Below, piece after piece: positions 18,925 to 28,272 of a stretch of 64,000 nucleotides of DNA. How positions within the stretch are numbered: the stretch's first letter is position 1; every line of letters starts with the position of its first letter. A program made the position numbers and the translations under genes. This stretch comes from Herbaspirillum aquaticum (GTDB lineage: Bacteria > Pseudomonadota > Gammaproteobacteria > Burkholderiales > Burkholderiaceae_D): contig NZ_NJGV01000025.1 of the NCBI RefSeq assembly GCF_002213425.1, positions 1 to 64,000 on the forward strand. The letters run 5' to 3'. The notes under the pieces are model-generated. The model saw only the letters and a list, made by a program, of their open reading frames with translations, did not search any database and had not been told where the DNA came from.

Positions 18925-19117
18925 TGCGCCGTGTTGGGGCATGCGGCCGCCTGAGGGAAATCCGTGCACCGGCTTGGGAAAATTACCCAACTGTTTATAT
19001 TGTTTAAAATCATCTCCCTTGGGGCGCGTTGAGCAGATTGCGCTTCATGGGCTTTTACTGGCATTCCTGCGCGCGCCTGAGCGCGCTTCTTTCTTATCAA
19101 GACAAGAGACTTTTCCC

Positions 19118-19579
19118 ATGAGCAACGATTCGATTCTCAGCACTGCCACCCAACGTGCCGCCGACGGCCAGCTCCCCTACGCCGGCGCCGTGACCCCGCA
19201 GGAAGCACTGGCCCTGCTGCAGTCCGATCCCGCCATCAAGCTGGTCGATGTGCGTACCCGCGCCGAACGCGACTGGGTGGGCGTGGTCCAGATCCCGGCG
19301 GCGCAGCACCTGGCGGTGCAGTGGAATCTCTACCCCGAAGGCAAACCCAATCCGCAATTCCTGGAGCAACTGCAGCAAGCCGCGCAGCCGGGTGAGGTGC
19401 TGCTGTTCCTGTGCCGCTCGGGCGTGCGTTCCAAGCATGCCGCCAAGCTGGCTACGGAGAACGGCTATACACGCTGCTTCGACATCCTCGAAGGGTTCGA
19501 GGGCAACAAGGACGCCAACGGCCACCGCAAGACCATCGAGGGCTGGTGCAAGGACGGCCTGCCCTGGCTGGGCGCCTGA
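19118..19579 (+). CDS. rhodanese-like sulfurtransferase domain protein
   Basis: A 153-residue single-domain rhodanese. Active-site loop LFLCRSGVRS with catalytic Cys99, and the N-terminal KLVDVRTRAERDWVG (CH2A-like) motif. ATG 19118 is preferred over longer starts, which would read through the glnA control region. Probably moves sulfane sulfur between small thiols or proteins in the cytoplasm. Divergent from glnA over 495 bp that carries the NtrC boxes; nitrogen control of this gene is possible but not shown. Confidence 0.88.
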   Translation: MSNDSILSTATQRAADGQLPYAGAVTPQEALALLQSDPAIKLVDVRTRAERDWVGVVQIPAAQHLAVQWNLYPEGKPNPQFLEQLQQAAQPGEVLLFLCRSGVRSKHAAKLATENGYTRCFDILEGFEGNKDANGHRKTIEGWCKDGLPWLGA

Positions 19580-19595
19580 GACGAGCGTCGAGCGC

Positions 19596-20324
19596 TCAGG
19601 CCTGCAGGCTGCGCGCCTGCAAGGCACTGCCCAGCGACTGCAGCAGCAAGCCGATGGCTTCCTGGCCATCGGCGTCGGCGCGCAGCGCTTCTTCCATGCA
19701 ATCGAGCAAGGCCACGATCTCCAGCCGTCCCATGGTGAGGGCGGCGCCCTTCATGCGGTGTGCCAGCTGTACCATGCGCACGCGGTCGGCTGACAGGCTG
19801 GCCTGTTCCAGGGCCTGCAGGTCATTGCGGGTGGTCTGCAGGAACAGCTGGTCCAGGTCGCGGCTGTGTTGCTCTTCGGCCGTGGCGGCGTCCCCCTCAT
19901 CCTCACTCTCGTGATCGCACCAGAGCGCCAGCAGGCGGCGGATCGCCTGGGTCTGCAAGGGCTTGCCCAGCATCCCGTCCATGCCGCTGTCCAGGCAGCG
20001 CTGCACGTGCTGGGCGTCGGTCTCGCCGGAGATGCCGATCAGGGGCGTGTAGGGGCGCTGCGGATCCTGCTGCTCCATGTGGCGTACCTGGCGCGCAACT
20101 TCCTGGCCCGGCATGTCAGGCAGGAAGCAATCCAGCAGGACCAGGCCATAGGGCCGCGCCCGGATGGCGGCCAGCGCGGCGGCGCCATCGGCCACGCAGT
20201 CGACCTGGCAGCCCAGCCGCTGCAGGCGGTTCTGGATGGCGTAGCGGATGGTGGCCGAATCGTCGACCAGCAGCACGCCGGGCACTTGCGGCTGGGTGTG
20301 GGCGCTTTGCATCGGGTGCGGCAT
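19596..20324 (-). CDS. response regulator with C-terminal HPt domain
   Basis: A 242-residue REC-HPt protein. The receiver domain has the acidic pocket VDDSATIR, phospho-acceptor Asp65 in LVLLDCFLPDMPG, and Lys in GMLGKP. The C-terminal helical domain holds the phosphotransfer histidine His189 in QLAHRMKGAALTMG. Such proteins relay phosphate between a hybrid kinase and a final regulator. Its ATG directly follows the TAA stop of the upstream LuxR-type regulator (no spacer), so the two are made together. No cognate kinase is in the window. Confidence 0.9.
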   Translation of the reverse strand: MPHPMQSAHTQPQVPGVLLVDDSATIRYAIQNRLQRLGCQVDCVADGAAALAAIRARPYGLVLLDCFLPDMPGQEVARQVRHMEQQDPQRPYTPLIGISGETDAQHVQRCLDSGMDGMLGKPLQTQAIRRLLALWCDHESEDEGDAATAEEQHSRDLDQLFLQTTRNDLQALEQASLSADRVRMVQLAHRMKGAALTMGRLEIVALLDCMEEALRADADGQEAIGLLLQSLGSALQARSLQA

Positions 20325-21050
20325 TTACAGCTCCTTGATCTGGTATTCGATCTTGAACAATTCGTTGTCGCTGCGTACGCCCAGCTTGCGGAAGGCCGAT
20401 TGCTTCTGTCCGCTGATGGTCTTGACGCTGCGGGCGAATTTTTCGGCGATCTCTGTGACCGACATGCCATCCAGGCAGCAGCGCAGGACTTCACGTTCTC
20501 GCGGCGAGAGGCTGGGCATATCCGAGAGCGTATCGGAGGACACCGTCGCGCTGCGCGTGCGACGGGGCGGCGGACGGACCTCGGGCTGGCTGCGCGCGGC
20601 CGCCTCGGCGGCCTGCATGGCGGCCAGTTCGCGGGCCATGGCACTGTTGAGATATTCACGTCCGCGGGTGACGATGCGAATGGCCTGGATCAATTCGGTC
20701 AGTTCCTGCGACTTGCCCACGAAACCGCGCGCACCCGCCTTCATGGCCATGGCCACGGTAGCCGGGCTGCTGTGGGCCGAGCTCACCAGGATCTTGCTGC
20801 GCGGGAAGCGCACCCGCAGCGCGCGGATCAGGTTCAGGCCATCGATGTCGTTGCTGCCCAGTGAATAATCGATGAGCAGCAAGTCGGCGGGCGAGGCGCG
20901 CAGCGCCGCCATGAGCTCCTTGCTGGTGGCGAATGCGCCGATGACGGCAAAGTCCGGCTCCTCGGCCAGGCGCTTGGCCAGGCCATAGCGCACCACGGCG
21001 TGGTCATCCAGCAAGGCGATGCGCGTCGCCGATGCCAAGGTCCATGTCAT
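20325..21050 (-). CDS. LuxR/FixJ-family response regulator, RcsB-like
   Basis: A 241-residue regulator. REC domain with DDH (15-17), phospho-acceptor Asp61 in LLLIDYSLG and Lys in FVGKSQE. C-terminal HTH SLSPREREVLRCCLDGMSVTEIAEKFARSVKTISGQKQSAFRKLGV, which follows the RcsB/BvgA type pattern (TEIA..L.RS.KTIS.QK.SA..KLGV). Start ATG 21050 follows GAGAGGG; longer frames extend upstream without a ribosome site. Coupled to the REC-HPt partner, so a phosphorelay is likely. Targets are not identifiable. Confidence 0.9.
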   Translation of the reverse strand: MTWTLASATRIALLDDHAVVRYGLAKRLAEEPDFAVIGAFATSKELMAALRASPADLLLIDYSLGSNDIDGLNLIRALRVRFPRSKILVSSAHSSPATVAMAMKAGARGFVGKSQELTELIQAIRIVTRGREYLNSAMARELAAMQAAEAAARSQPEVRPPPRRTRSATVSSDTLSDMPSLSPREREVLRCCLDGMSVTEIAEKFARSVKTISGQKQSAFRKLGVRSDNELFKIEYQIKEL

Positions 21051-21424
21051 GCGCCCTCTCCCAAGAATTCTGATGTGATGAAGCTGCTGCAGTGCGTAAT
21101 CCGGCATGCAGGTCGTGCACACTGGCAAAGGCGCTATTGTGGTCGAGTGCCGCCGATGAGCGCATAAGAATCGTCTGAAAAACCGCGACAAATCGCAATG
21201 TTCCACACTTTACAGCGCTTGCCGGAAGCTGACGAACGCGTCAGCTTTGTAACACCCTGTATGAAGCTTGATGCTTGCTGCGCTACAGTGGCGCGCGTCT
21301 GCCCGGCACACCGCATTACACTTTATTACAGCCCGCCTGCAGGCCCCTGACCATACTGGCCTGACGCCGTCACCCGGCGTTGCACTCCAGTTCAGCACTG
21401 TTCCCGATCTCACGAGGCACCTCG
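21051..21424. other. 374-bp divergent intergenic region
   Basis: Between the RcsB-like regulator and the DUF1800 gene. It is locally AT-richer (about 21180-21330), so both promoters probably lie here, but no boxes could be assigned with confidence. Confidence 0.4.
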
Positions 21425-22966
21425 ATGCAAGCGACACCCAGGCGAACCCCGCCGTTACCTTCAACACTGCTGATGCTGGCCGTGCTGGCCTGCACCTTGG
21501 GGCAGATGCAGCCGGCCACCGCCGGGGGCAACAACATGCCGCTGTCGGACCAGGAGCGCGCCCTGCATGTACTGAACCGCCTGGCCTACGGGCCCCGCCC
21601 CGGCGACCTGGAACAGGTCGAACGCATGGGCGTCAAGCGCTACATCGACCAGCAGCTGCATCCCGAGCGCATCGCGCTGCCAGAGGACTTGCAGGCGCGG
21701 CTGGCGGCCCTGCCGGGGCTGCAGATGACGCCTGCACAATTGTTTGTCGACTATGGCCCGCCGTCCTTCGACCGCAGCGCCAGCAAGGAGCAACAGCAGG
21801 CCGCCCGCCAGCGTGCAGCGCGCGAGCTGACTCCGCAAGTGCACATGGCGCGCTTGCTGCAAGCCACCGAGAGCCCGCGCCAACTGGAAGAGGTGATGAC
21901 CGAATTCTGGGCCAATCACTTCAACGTCTTCGAAGGCAAGGAGTGGGTGCGCTACTGGGTGGGCGACTATGAAAAGAACGCCATCCGTCCCTATGCACTG
22001 GGCAACTTCCGCGACCTGCTGGGTGCGGTGGCGCATCATCCGGCCATGCTCTACTACCTCGACAACTGGCTCTCCAGCGGGGCCGGCACGCCCGGTGCAC
22101 GTGGGCGCTTCAAGGGCCTGAACGAAAACTACGCACGCGAGCTGATGGAACTGCATACCCTGGGAGTGGATGGTGGCTACCAGCAAGCCGACGTGATCAC
22201 GCTGGCCCGCATCCTCTCCGGCTGGACCATTGATCTGGATGCGATGAAAGCGGGCGCTGCACCCTTCCGCTTCGTCGCCCAGCGGCACGACAACGACCCC
22301 AAGGTCTTCCTTGGAAAACCGCTGCAGGCCAGCGGCTACCAGGAAGGCGAGGCAGCACTGGACATCCTGGCCAATCATCCTTCGACAGCACGCTTCATCT
22401 CGACCCAGCTGGTGGAGTACTTCGTCTCGGACCGTCCCGATCCGGCGCTGGTGGCCAAGCTTTCGCAGAAATTCCTGGCCACCGGTGGCGATATCCGCGC
22501 AGTGTTGCAGACGCTGTTCGACAGCCCGCAATTCTGGGCCCGCAGCAACTACCAGACACAGTTCAAGACGCCCTACCAGTTCATGGTCTCGGCCCTGCGC
22601 GCGGGTGATATTACGGTACGCAATGCCAAGCCGGTCAATGGCGAACTGGGGCAATCCGGCATGCCGCTCTATGGCTGGCTTACGCCCGAAGGCTACAAGT
22701 ATTCGGAGGCGGCCTGGCTCAACCCGGGGGCGCTGCTGCGGCGGATCAACCTGGCGGGCAACCTGGCCAGCGGCAAGTCGCCGATTGCGCGGCCCGAAGG
22801 GACGCCCGCCCCTTCCAATGCCGAGGCGCCGCCGCTGGATCCGCAGCAATTGCTGCGCACGCTGGGCCCGGCGATCACGCCACAGGCCAGCGCCCAGATC
22901 AACGCCGCGCCGGAGAACCAGCGCGCCGGCCTGATCCTGGGCAGTCCCGATTTCATGAAACGCTAA
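21425..22966 (+). CDS. DUF1800 exported protein
   Basis: A 513-residue member of the DUF1800 family. It has an N-terminal signal-type segment (PSTLLMLAVLACTLGQMQPATAG) and the family core: 'ALHVLNRLAYGPRPGDLEQVERMG' at the start, 'EEVMTEFWANHFNVF', 'NENYARELMELHTLGVDGGY' and 'LVEYFVSD'. The start ATG 21425 follows ACGAGG. Function is unsettled; these proteins are almost always followed by a DUF1501 protein, as here 16 bp later, and are exported together. Intact length. Confidence 0.9.
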   Translation: MQATPRRTPPLPSTLLMLAVLACTLGQMQPATAGGNNMPLSDQERALHVLNRLAYGPRPGDLEQVERMGVKRYIDQQLHPERIALPEDLQARLAALPGLQMTPAQLFVDYGPPSFDRSASKEQQQAARQRAARELTPQVHMARLLQATESPRQLEEVMTEFWANHFNVFEGKEWVRYWVGDYEKNAIRPYALGNFRDLLGAVAHHPAMLYYLDNWLSSGAGTPGARGRFKGLNENYARELMELHTLGVDGGYQQADVITLARILSGWTIDLDAMKAGAAPFRFVAQRHDNDPKVFLGKPLQASGYQEGEAALDILANHPSTARFISTQLVEYFVSDRPDPALVAKLSQKFLATGGDIRAVLQTLFDSPQFWARSNYQTQFKTPYQFMVSALRAGDITVRNAKPVNGELGQSGMPLYGWLTPEGYKYSEAAWLNPGALLRRINLAGNLASGKSPIARPEGTPAPSNAEAPPLDPQQLLRTLGPAITPQASAQINAAPENQRAGLILGSPDFMKR

Positions 22967-22982
22967 TCCTGCCGAGGCTCGC

Positions 22983-24302
22983 ATGAACCGCCGCCATTTC
23001 CTCCGATATCTGGGCGCTGCCGGTAGCGGCGCCATCCTGATCCCGATCGGCCTGTCCGGCTGCGCCGTCGTGCCGGCTGGCGACCAGACCATCAGCCGTG
23101 CCAGCCACACTCCCGGCAAGGTCGGCTATGGCTCCCCTACCCCGCGCGCGCATGCCCAGGGCGATGGCGCGCCGCGCATGGTGGTGGTATTCCTGCGCGG
23201 GGCCGTCGACGGGCTCAACGTGGTGGTGCCGCATGGCGATGCGCTGTATTACCAGGCGCGCCCGACCATTGCGGTGGCACGTCCCGGCCAGGCCAATGGC
23301 GCACTGGACCTGACCGGTTACTTCGGTTTGCATCCGGCGCTGCAGCCGCTGATACCGTACTGGGAGAGTGGCCAGCTGGCCTTCGTGCATGCATCGGGTT
23401 CGCCCGATGGCTCGCGCTCGCACTTCGAAGCGCAGGACTATATGGAAACGGGTACCCCCGGCCAGCACAGCACGCGCGATGGCTGGCTCAACCGGGTGAT
23501 GGATTACCTGCCGCCGGCCGAGTCGCCGCTGCAGGCCATCAACGTCGGCAGCGCCACGCCACGCATCCTCAGCGGCCACAACGTGGCGGCCAACCTGCAG
23601 ACCGGGCGCGATGCAACGCGCCCGAGCATGATCGACCAGACGCGCTGGAGCCAGGTCTTCGACCCGCTCTATGGAGGCGATGATGCGCTGGGCAAGGCCT
23701 ATCGCGACGGCATGGCCGCGCGCAAGCAGCTCATGGCCGAGATCAACAGCCAGGAGCAGCAGATGGCCAACAATGGCGCACCGCTGCCCAATGGTTTGTC
23801 CATGGACACGGCGCGTTTGGGCCGGTTGATGCGGCATGATCCGCGCATCCGCCTGGCCTTCCTGGCCGTGGGTGGCTGGGACACGCACATCGCGCAAGGC
23901 AACGGCACCGGTCAGCTGGCCGGGCGGCTGTCGCCGCTGGCCACCGGCCTGGCTACGCTGGCACGCGAACTGGGGCCGGCTTTCAATGACACGGTCATCG
24001 TGGTGATGTCCGAATTCGGCCGCACCTTCAAGGAGAATGGCAACGGCGGGACCGATCATGGCCACGGCAATGCGATGTGGCTGATGGGGGGCAATCTGCG
24101 CGGCGGCAAGATTTATGGACAGTGGCCGGGGCTGAACCAGACGGCCTTGAACGAAGGGCGCGACCTGGCGATCACGACCGATTTTCGTGCGGTCTTGTGT
24201 GCGCTGTCAGAGCGGCATATGCGCATCCCGGATCAGGCATTGGAGAAGATTTTTCCGCAATATGCTGCGGGTACAAGACGAACTCCTGATCTCTTCATCT
24301 GA
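22983..24302 (+). CDS. DUF1501 protein with Tat/lipoprotein-type signal
   Basis: A 439-residue DUF1501 (sulfatase-fold related) protein. The N-terminus NRRHFLRYLGAAGSGA is a twin-arginine motif followed by a lipobox-like GLSGC at about 25-29, so Tat export and lipidation are possible. The core has 'VVFLRGAVDGLNVVVPHGD', 'HPALQPLIPYW', 'FVHASGSPDGSRSHFEAQDYME' and 'VVMSEFGRTFKENGNGGTDHGHGN', the alkaline-phosphatase-like metal region. The partner is DUF1800. The gene ends at a bidirectional terminator shared with iscX. Confidence 0.92.
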   Translation: MNRRHFLRYLGAAGSGAILIPIGLSGCAVVPAGDQTISRASHTPGKVGYGSPTPRAHAQGDGAPRMVVVFLRGAVDGLNVVVPHGDALYYQARPTIAVARPGQANGALDLTGYFGLHPALQPLIPYWESGQLAFVHASGSPDGSRSHFEAQDYMETGTPGQHSTRDGWLNRVMDYLPPAESPLQAINVGSATPRILSGHNVAANLQTGRDATRPSMIDQTRWSQVFDPLYGGDDALGKAYRDGMAARKQLMAEINSQEQQMANNGAPLPNGLSMDTARLGRLMRHDPRIRLAFLAVGGWDTHIAQGNGTGQLAGRLSPLATGLATLARELGPAFNDTVIVVMSEFGRTFKENGNGGTDHGHGNAMWLMGGNLRGGKIYGQWPGLNQTALNEGRDLAITTDFRAVLCALSERHMRIPDQALEKIFPQYAAGTRRTPDLFI

Positions 24303-24334
24303 TATTTTGCAGAGATCGCAGATACGTCAGACGT

Positions 24335-24366
24335 AAAAAAACCGCATCGAATCGATGCGGTTTTTC
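24335..24366. terminator. bidirectional intrinsic terminator
   Basis: AACCGCATCGA-ATCGATGCGGTT flanked by A7 and T5, between DUF1501 (+) and iscX (-). Confidence 0.9.
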
Positions 24367-24387
24367 GCTAGCGCAGCAGGTGTCCGA

Positions 24388-24582
24388 TCACTCCGCCTCG
24401 GCAATCCAGGCCGCCTGAATCGCTTCCAGAATGCGCTCACCAGAGCGATTGGGATCATCCTCGAATCCCTCCAGCTCCATTACCCAGCGATGCAGGTCGG
24501 TAAAGCGGATGGTCTTGGGATCGACCTCGGGAAACTTGTCGTAGAGTTCCTCGGCGATCTGCTGGGTGTCAGTCCATTTCAT
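24388..24582 (-). CDS. iscX: Fe-S assembly protein IscX
   Basis: A 64-residue acidic helical protein matching IscX (YfhJ): 'MKWTDTQQIAEELYDKFPEVDPKTIRFTDLHRWV' then 'ELEGFEDDPNRSGERILEAIQAAWI'. It binds IscS and iron and tunes cluster assembly. Last gene of the isc operon, 45 bp after fdx. Confidence 0.95.
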   Translation of the reverse strand: MKWTDTQQIAEELYDKFPEVDPKTIRFTDLHRWVMELEGFEDDPNRSGERILEAIQAAWIAEAE

Positions 24583-24627
24583 GTCAGTCTCCCCGGTGCC
24601 ATGGCACCGAACGTGAAGCCCGGACGA

Positions 24628-24966
24628 TCAGTGATTTTCCGAGGCGTGGTTGATGGTGTACTTGGGGATTTCGACGGTCAGGTCGTCTTCGCCCAGCACC
24701 ACCTGGCAAGACAGGCGGGACGTCGCTTCCAGGCCCCAGGCCATGTCCAGCAGGTCCTCTTCCTTGTCGGTCGGGTCCCCAAGGGTCTCGAAGCCTTCGC
24801 GGATGACGACGTGGCAGGTGGTACAGGCACAGGATTTCTCGCAGGCGTGCTCGATGTCGATGTCGCTGTCCAGCAGCGCATCGCACAAGGTCTTGCCGGC
24901 GGGGGCATCGATCACCGAGCCTTCAGGGCAGAGGACCGGATGGGGGAGGATGACGATCTGGGGCAT
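24628..24966 (-). CDS. fdx: ISC-type [2Fe-2S] ferredoxin
   Basis: A 112-residue adrenodoxin-type ferredoxin. Cluster ligands are in HACEKSCACTTCHVV and a distant Cys (SRLSCQVVL). It delivers electrons for cluster assembly on IscU. Lies between hscA and iscX as in other isc operons. Confidence 0.95.
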   Translation of the reverse strand: MPQIVILPHPVLCPEGSVIDAPAGKTLCDALLDSDIDIEHACEKSCACTTCHVVIREGFETLGDPTDKEEDLLDMAWGLEATSRLSCQVVLGEDDLTVEIPKYTINHASENH

Positions 24967-25020
24967 GGTGGCTCTCGTGTTTTCTCTATCGTGTCTACAG
25001 TGTGCGGGTGACGCAATCGC

Positions 25021-26886
25021 TTACGCGACTTCGTCGAGCTTCTTGCCAGCCAGCGCGGCGTGGACGCTGCGGTCCATGCGCCGTGCGGCGAATTCTTCCG
25101 TGCCATGCGCCAGCGCATCCACCGCCGCCTTGATGGCCAGGTGGTCGGCACCTTGCGCGGCGACGGTCACGGCGTCGATCTGCGCTTCGATGGCCACGCG
25201 CTCCTCTTCCGACAGCAGCGCGGCATCGGCCTGCAGGGCCGAACGCGTGGCCAGGACGATGCGCTCGGCTTCGACCTGCTCTTCGCGCAGGGCGCGGCGT
25301 TGCATGTCTTCATCGGCCGAGCTGAAGGATTCCTGCAGCATGCGGGCGATTTCATCGTCACCCAGGCCATACGAAGGCTTGACGGTAATGGACGCTTCCA
25401 CGCCCGAGGTCATCTCGCGCGCCGACACGGCCAGCAAGCCATCGGCATCGACCTGATAGGTCACGCGGATGCGCGCCGCACCGGCGGCCATGGGCGGGAT
25501 GCCGCGCAGTTCGAAACGGGCCAGCGAACGGCAGTCAGCCACCAGTTCGCGCTCGCCCTGCACCACGTGGATCGCCATGGCGGTCTGGCCATCCTTGAAG
25601 GTGGTGAATTCCTGCGCACGTGCACAGGGGATGGTGGAGTTGCGCGGGATGACCTTCTCGGCCAGGCCACCCATGGTCTCGATACCCAGCGACAGGGGGA
25701 TCACGTCCAGCAGCAGCCAGTCGTCGCCCGGCGCACGATTGCCGGCCAGCAGGTTGGCCTGCACGGCCGCGCCCAGCGCCACCACCTTGTCGGGGTCGAT
25801 GTTGGACAGCGGATTGGTCTTGAAGAACTCGCCCACCGCGCGGCGGATGTGCGGCATGCGGGTCGCACCACCGACCAGCACCACGCCATCGACATCTTCC
25901 ACGGTCAGGCTGGCGTCGCGCAGGGCCTTGCGTACCGGCGCCATGGTCTTGGCGACCAGGTGCTGGGTGATTTCATTGAATTGTGCGGCGGTAATCGACA
26001 GGTGCACTTCTTCGCCGGACTTGAGCACGGCATCGATCTGCACTTCATCCTTGGTCGAAAGCAGTTCCTTGACCTCGCGCGCCTTGACCATCAAGAGGCG
26101 CGTGTCTTCATCCGACAGCGGCTGCAGTTGTGCTTCGTGGCTGATCCAGCAGAACAGGCGATGGTCGAAGTCATCCCCGCCCAGCGCCGAGTCGCCGCCC
26201 GTGGACAGCACTTCGAAGACGCCGCGCGTGAGCTTGAGGATGGAAATATCGAAGGTACCGCCGCCCAGGTCATAGACCGCGAAGATGCCTTCGGAGGCAT
26301 TGTCCAGGCCGTAGGCGATCGCGGCCGCCGTCGGTTCGTTGAGCAGGCGCAGCACGTTGAGACCGGCCAGTTGCGCCGCGTCCTTGGTGGCCTGGCGCTG
26401 GGCATCGTCGAAGTAGGCCGGCACGGTGATGACGGCGCCCACCAGGTCGTCACCCAGGGCATCCTCGGCGGTCTGGCGCAGCGTGGCCAGGATCTGGGCC
26501 GACACTTCCACCGGACTCTTCACGCCCGCCACGGTCTTGATCTGCACCATGCCAGGCTGGTCCTGGAAGTCGTAGGGCATGTTCTCGGCATGGGCGATGT
26601 CCTTGAGGCCACGCCCCATGAAGCGCTTGACCGAGACGATGGTATTGCGCGGATCGATGGTCTGCGCGGCCTGGGCCTTGTAGCCGATGTTGGCATGGCC
26701 GTTGGGCAGGTAGCGCACGATCGAGGGTAGCAGCACGCGGCCGTCATCATCGGCCAGGACTTCGGGAATGCTGTTGCGCACGGTCGCCACCAGCGAATTG
26801 GTGGTACCCAGGTCAATGCCGACGGCCAGACGACGCTGGTGTGGCGCGGTGGACATGCCCGGTTCGGAAATCTGCAGTAAAGCCAT
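25021..26886 (-). CDS. hscA: Fe-S assembly Hsp70 chaperone HscA
   Basis: A 621-residue specialised Hsp70. The start [10 protein letters not shown] is typical of HscA, followed by the nucleotide-binding signature [24 protein letters not shown] and [12 protein letters not shown]. The substrate domain is shorter than DnaK and lacks the EEVD-like tail. Works with HscB to release clusters from IscU. It is separated from hscB by a lysE-type gene, a break in the usual hscBA pairing. Confidence 0.96.
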   Translation of the reverse strand: MALLQISEPGMSTAPHQRRLAVGIDLGTTNSLVATVRNSIPEVLADDDGRVLLPSIVRYLPNGHANIGYKAQAAQTIDPRNTIVSVKRFMGRGLKDIAHAENMPYDFQDQPGMVQIKTVAGVKSPVEVSAQILATLRQTAEDALGDDLVGAVITVPAYFDDAQRQATKDAAQLAGLNVLRLLNEPTAAAIAYGLDNASEGIFAVYDLGGGTFDISILKLTRGVFEVLSTGGDSALGGDDFDHRLFCWISHEAQLQPLSDEDTRLLMVKAREVKELLSTKDEVQIDAVLKSGEEVHLSITAAQFNEITQHLVAKTMAPVRKALRDASLTVEDVDGVVLVGGATRMPHIRRAVGEFFKTNPLSNIDPDKVVALGAAVQANLLAGNRAPGDDWLLLDVIPLSLGIETMGGLAEKVIPRNSTIPCARAQEFTTFKDGQTAMAIHVVQGERELVADCRSLARFELRGIPPMAAGAARIRVTYQVDADGLLAVSAREMTSGVEASITVKPSYGLGDDEIARMLQESFSSADEDMQRRALREEQVEAERIVLATRSALQADAALLSEEERVAIEAQIDAVTVAAQGADHLAIKAAVDALAHGTEEFAARRMDRSVHAALAGKKLDEVA

Positions 26887-26931
26887 AAGGTGTGGACTCG
26901 TCGTGGAGCGTTGGGGCGAAGTGACTCGCTG

Positions 26932-27558
26932 TTATTCGGGTAAGGCCATCCGGATGCCCAGGCCGATGAAGGCACAGCCTGCCAGGCGATTCAGATGGAC
27001 GGAAGCGGAAGCGCGACGGCGGAAAACTGCACCGACGGCACCGGAAAAAAGCGCAATGGCGCTGAAGATGACGAAGGCCTGGGCGATGAACACCAGCGCC
27101 AGTACCAGCATCTGCAGGGCTTCATGGCCAGCCTCGCGCTGCACGAACTGCGGCAGGAAGGCAATGAAGAACAGCGTCACCTTCGGGTTGAGCATATTGG
27201 CCAGCACGCTTTGCCAGTAGATGCGGCGCAGCGGGACGGCAGCTGTGCCCTGCCCGCCTGCGGCCAAGGCAATACCGCTGGAAGCCGAGCGCAATGTCCG
27301 TATGCCGAGATAGGCGAGATAGGCCGCTCCCGCATATTGCAGCGCGTGGTAAGCCGGCGGATAGGCCTTGATGAGCGCAGCGAAACCCAGCACCGCCAGC
27401 AGCGTATGAAAGATCAGGCCTGAACAAAAACCCGCCGCAGCCACCAGCCCGGCCTTGCGCCCTTGGGCGATGCCGCGCGTGAGCACATAGATGTTGTCCG
27501 GACCCGGCGCCAGGGTCAGCGTCATCGCGGCCAGCAGGAACAGGAACAGATCGGGCAT
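26932..27558 (-). CDS. LysE/RhtB-family exporter inside the isc operon
   Basis: A 208-residue six-segment membrane protein. LysE signature at the start: 'LAAMTLTLAPGPDNIYVLTRGIAQGRKAGLVAAAGFCSGLIFHTLLAVLG'. Later helices include 'YAGAAYLAYLGIRTLR' and 'NPKVTLFFIAFLPQFV' (the conserved N-P-K). It should export an amino acid or related small molecule; the substrate is unknown. It starts 13 bp after hscB and ends 45 bp before hscA, so it is likely cotranscribed, but it has no known Fe-S role. Confidence 0.9.
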   Translation of the reverse strand: MPDLFLFLLAAMTLTLAPGPDNIYVLTRGIAQGRKAGLVAAAGFCSGLIFHTLLAVLGFAALIKAYPPAYHALQYAGAAYLAYLGIRTLRSASSGIALAAGGQGTAAVPLRRIYWQSVLANMLNPKVTLFFIAFLPQFVQREAGHEALQMLVLALVFIAQAFVIFSAIALFSGAVGAVFRRRASASVHLNRLAGCAFIGLGIRMALPE

Positions 27559-27571
27559 CGTGCGTCTCCGG

Positions 27572-28087
27572 TCAGCCTTCGATCAGGGCGAAAGCATCGC
27601 CGATCTCGGCGCCGAACTTGTCGAGGAACATCAGCTGGCGTACCAGCTTGCCGGCACCTGCGTAGTCGCCCGCGTCCAGCAGCGCTTCGATGCGCGCTAT
27701 CTCGGCTTTCTTCTCGCTCAGCAGTTCGGTGTTGAGCTGCTCCAGGGCGTCGATGTCCTTGCCGGCCTTGGCGTCGTCCAGTGTCTCGCGCCATTCCATC
27801 TGCTGCATCAGGAAGGCCGGGGCCATGGCGGTGTTGGATTCGGTCTGCAGATCCACGCCGTGCAGTTCGCACAGGTAGCGGGCGCGCTTCAAGGGATTCT
27901 TCAGCGTCTGGTAAGCCTCGTTGGCCCGTGTGGCCCACTGCATGGCCACGCGCTTCTCGGCGTCGCTGGCGTGGGCGAACTTGTCCGGATGAGCCTGGCC
28001 CTGCACGCTGTGGAAAGCCTGCTCCAGCGCCTTCTGGTCGATGGCGAAGCGTTGCGGCAGCTGGAACAGGTCGAAGTGGTTTTGCAT
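27572..28087 (-). CDS. hscB: Fe-S co-chaperone HscB
   Basis: A 171-residue J-domain protein: 'NHFDLFQLPQRFAIDQKALEQAFHSVQGQAHPDKFAHASDAEKR' with the HPDK motif. The C-terminal helical bundle binds IscU. Recruits IscU to HscA. Its start is directly preceded by an intrinsic terminator, so expression depends on read-through from iscRSUA or on another promoter. Confidence 0.94.
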   Translation of the reverse strand: MQNHFDLFQLPQRFAIDQKALEQAFHSVQGQAHPDKFAHASDAEKRVAMQWATRANEAYQTLKNPLKRARYLCELHGVDLQTESNTAMAPAFLMQQMEWRETLDDAKAGKDIDALEQLNTELLSEKKAEIARIEALLDAGDYAGAGKLVRQLMFLDKFGAEIGDAFALIEG

Positions 28088-28090
28088 GGC

Positions 28091-28127
28091 TGAAAAATAA
28101 AAAGCCTGTCGGACTGCAACAGGCTTG
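28091..28127 (-). terminator. intra-operon intrinsic terminator upstream of hscB
   Basis: On the minus strand AAGCCTGT-TGCAGTCCG-ACAGGCTT is followed by TTTATTTTT, just before the hscB start (28087). It would attenuate hscB-lysE-hscA-fdx-iscX relative to iscRSUA. Confidence 0.75.
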
Positions 28128-28272
28128 GCACATCAGGGACAGCGGACGGTGACCGGGTCGGCCCCGCGCGGAGCGATCACGAGGCAGTCAGGCTATCACG
28201 ATCCGGCTAAGCACTGGCCGCCTGCACCGCAAAGCCGGTGCGACGGCATCGACAAGAACTTGAAAATGCAGC

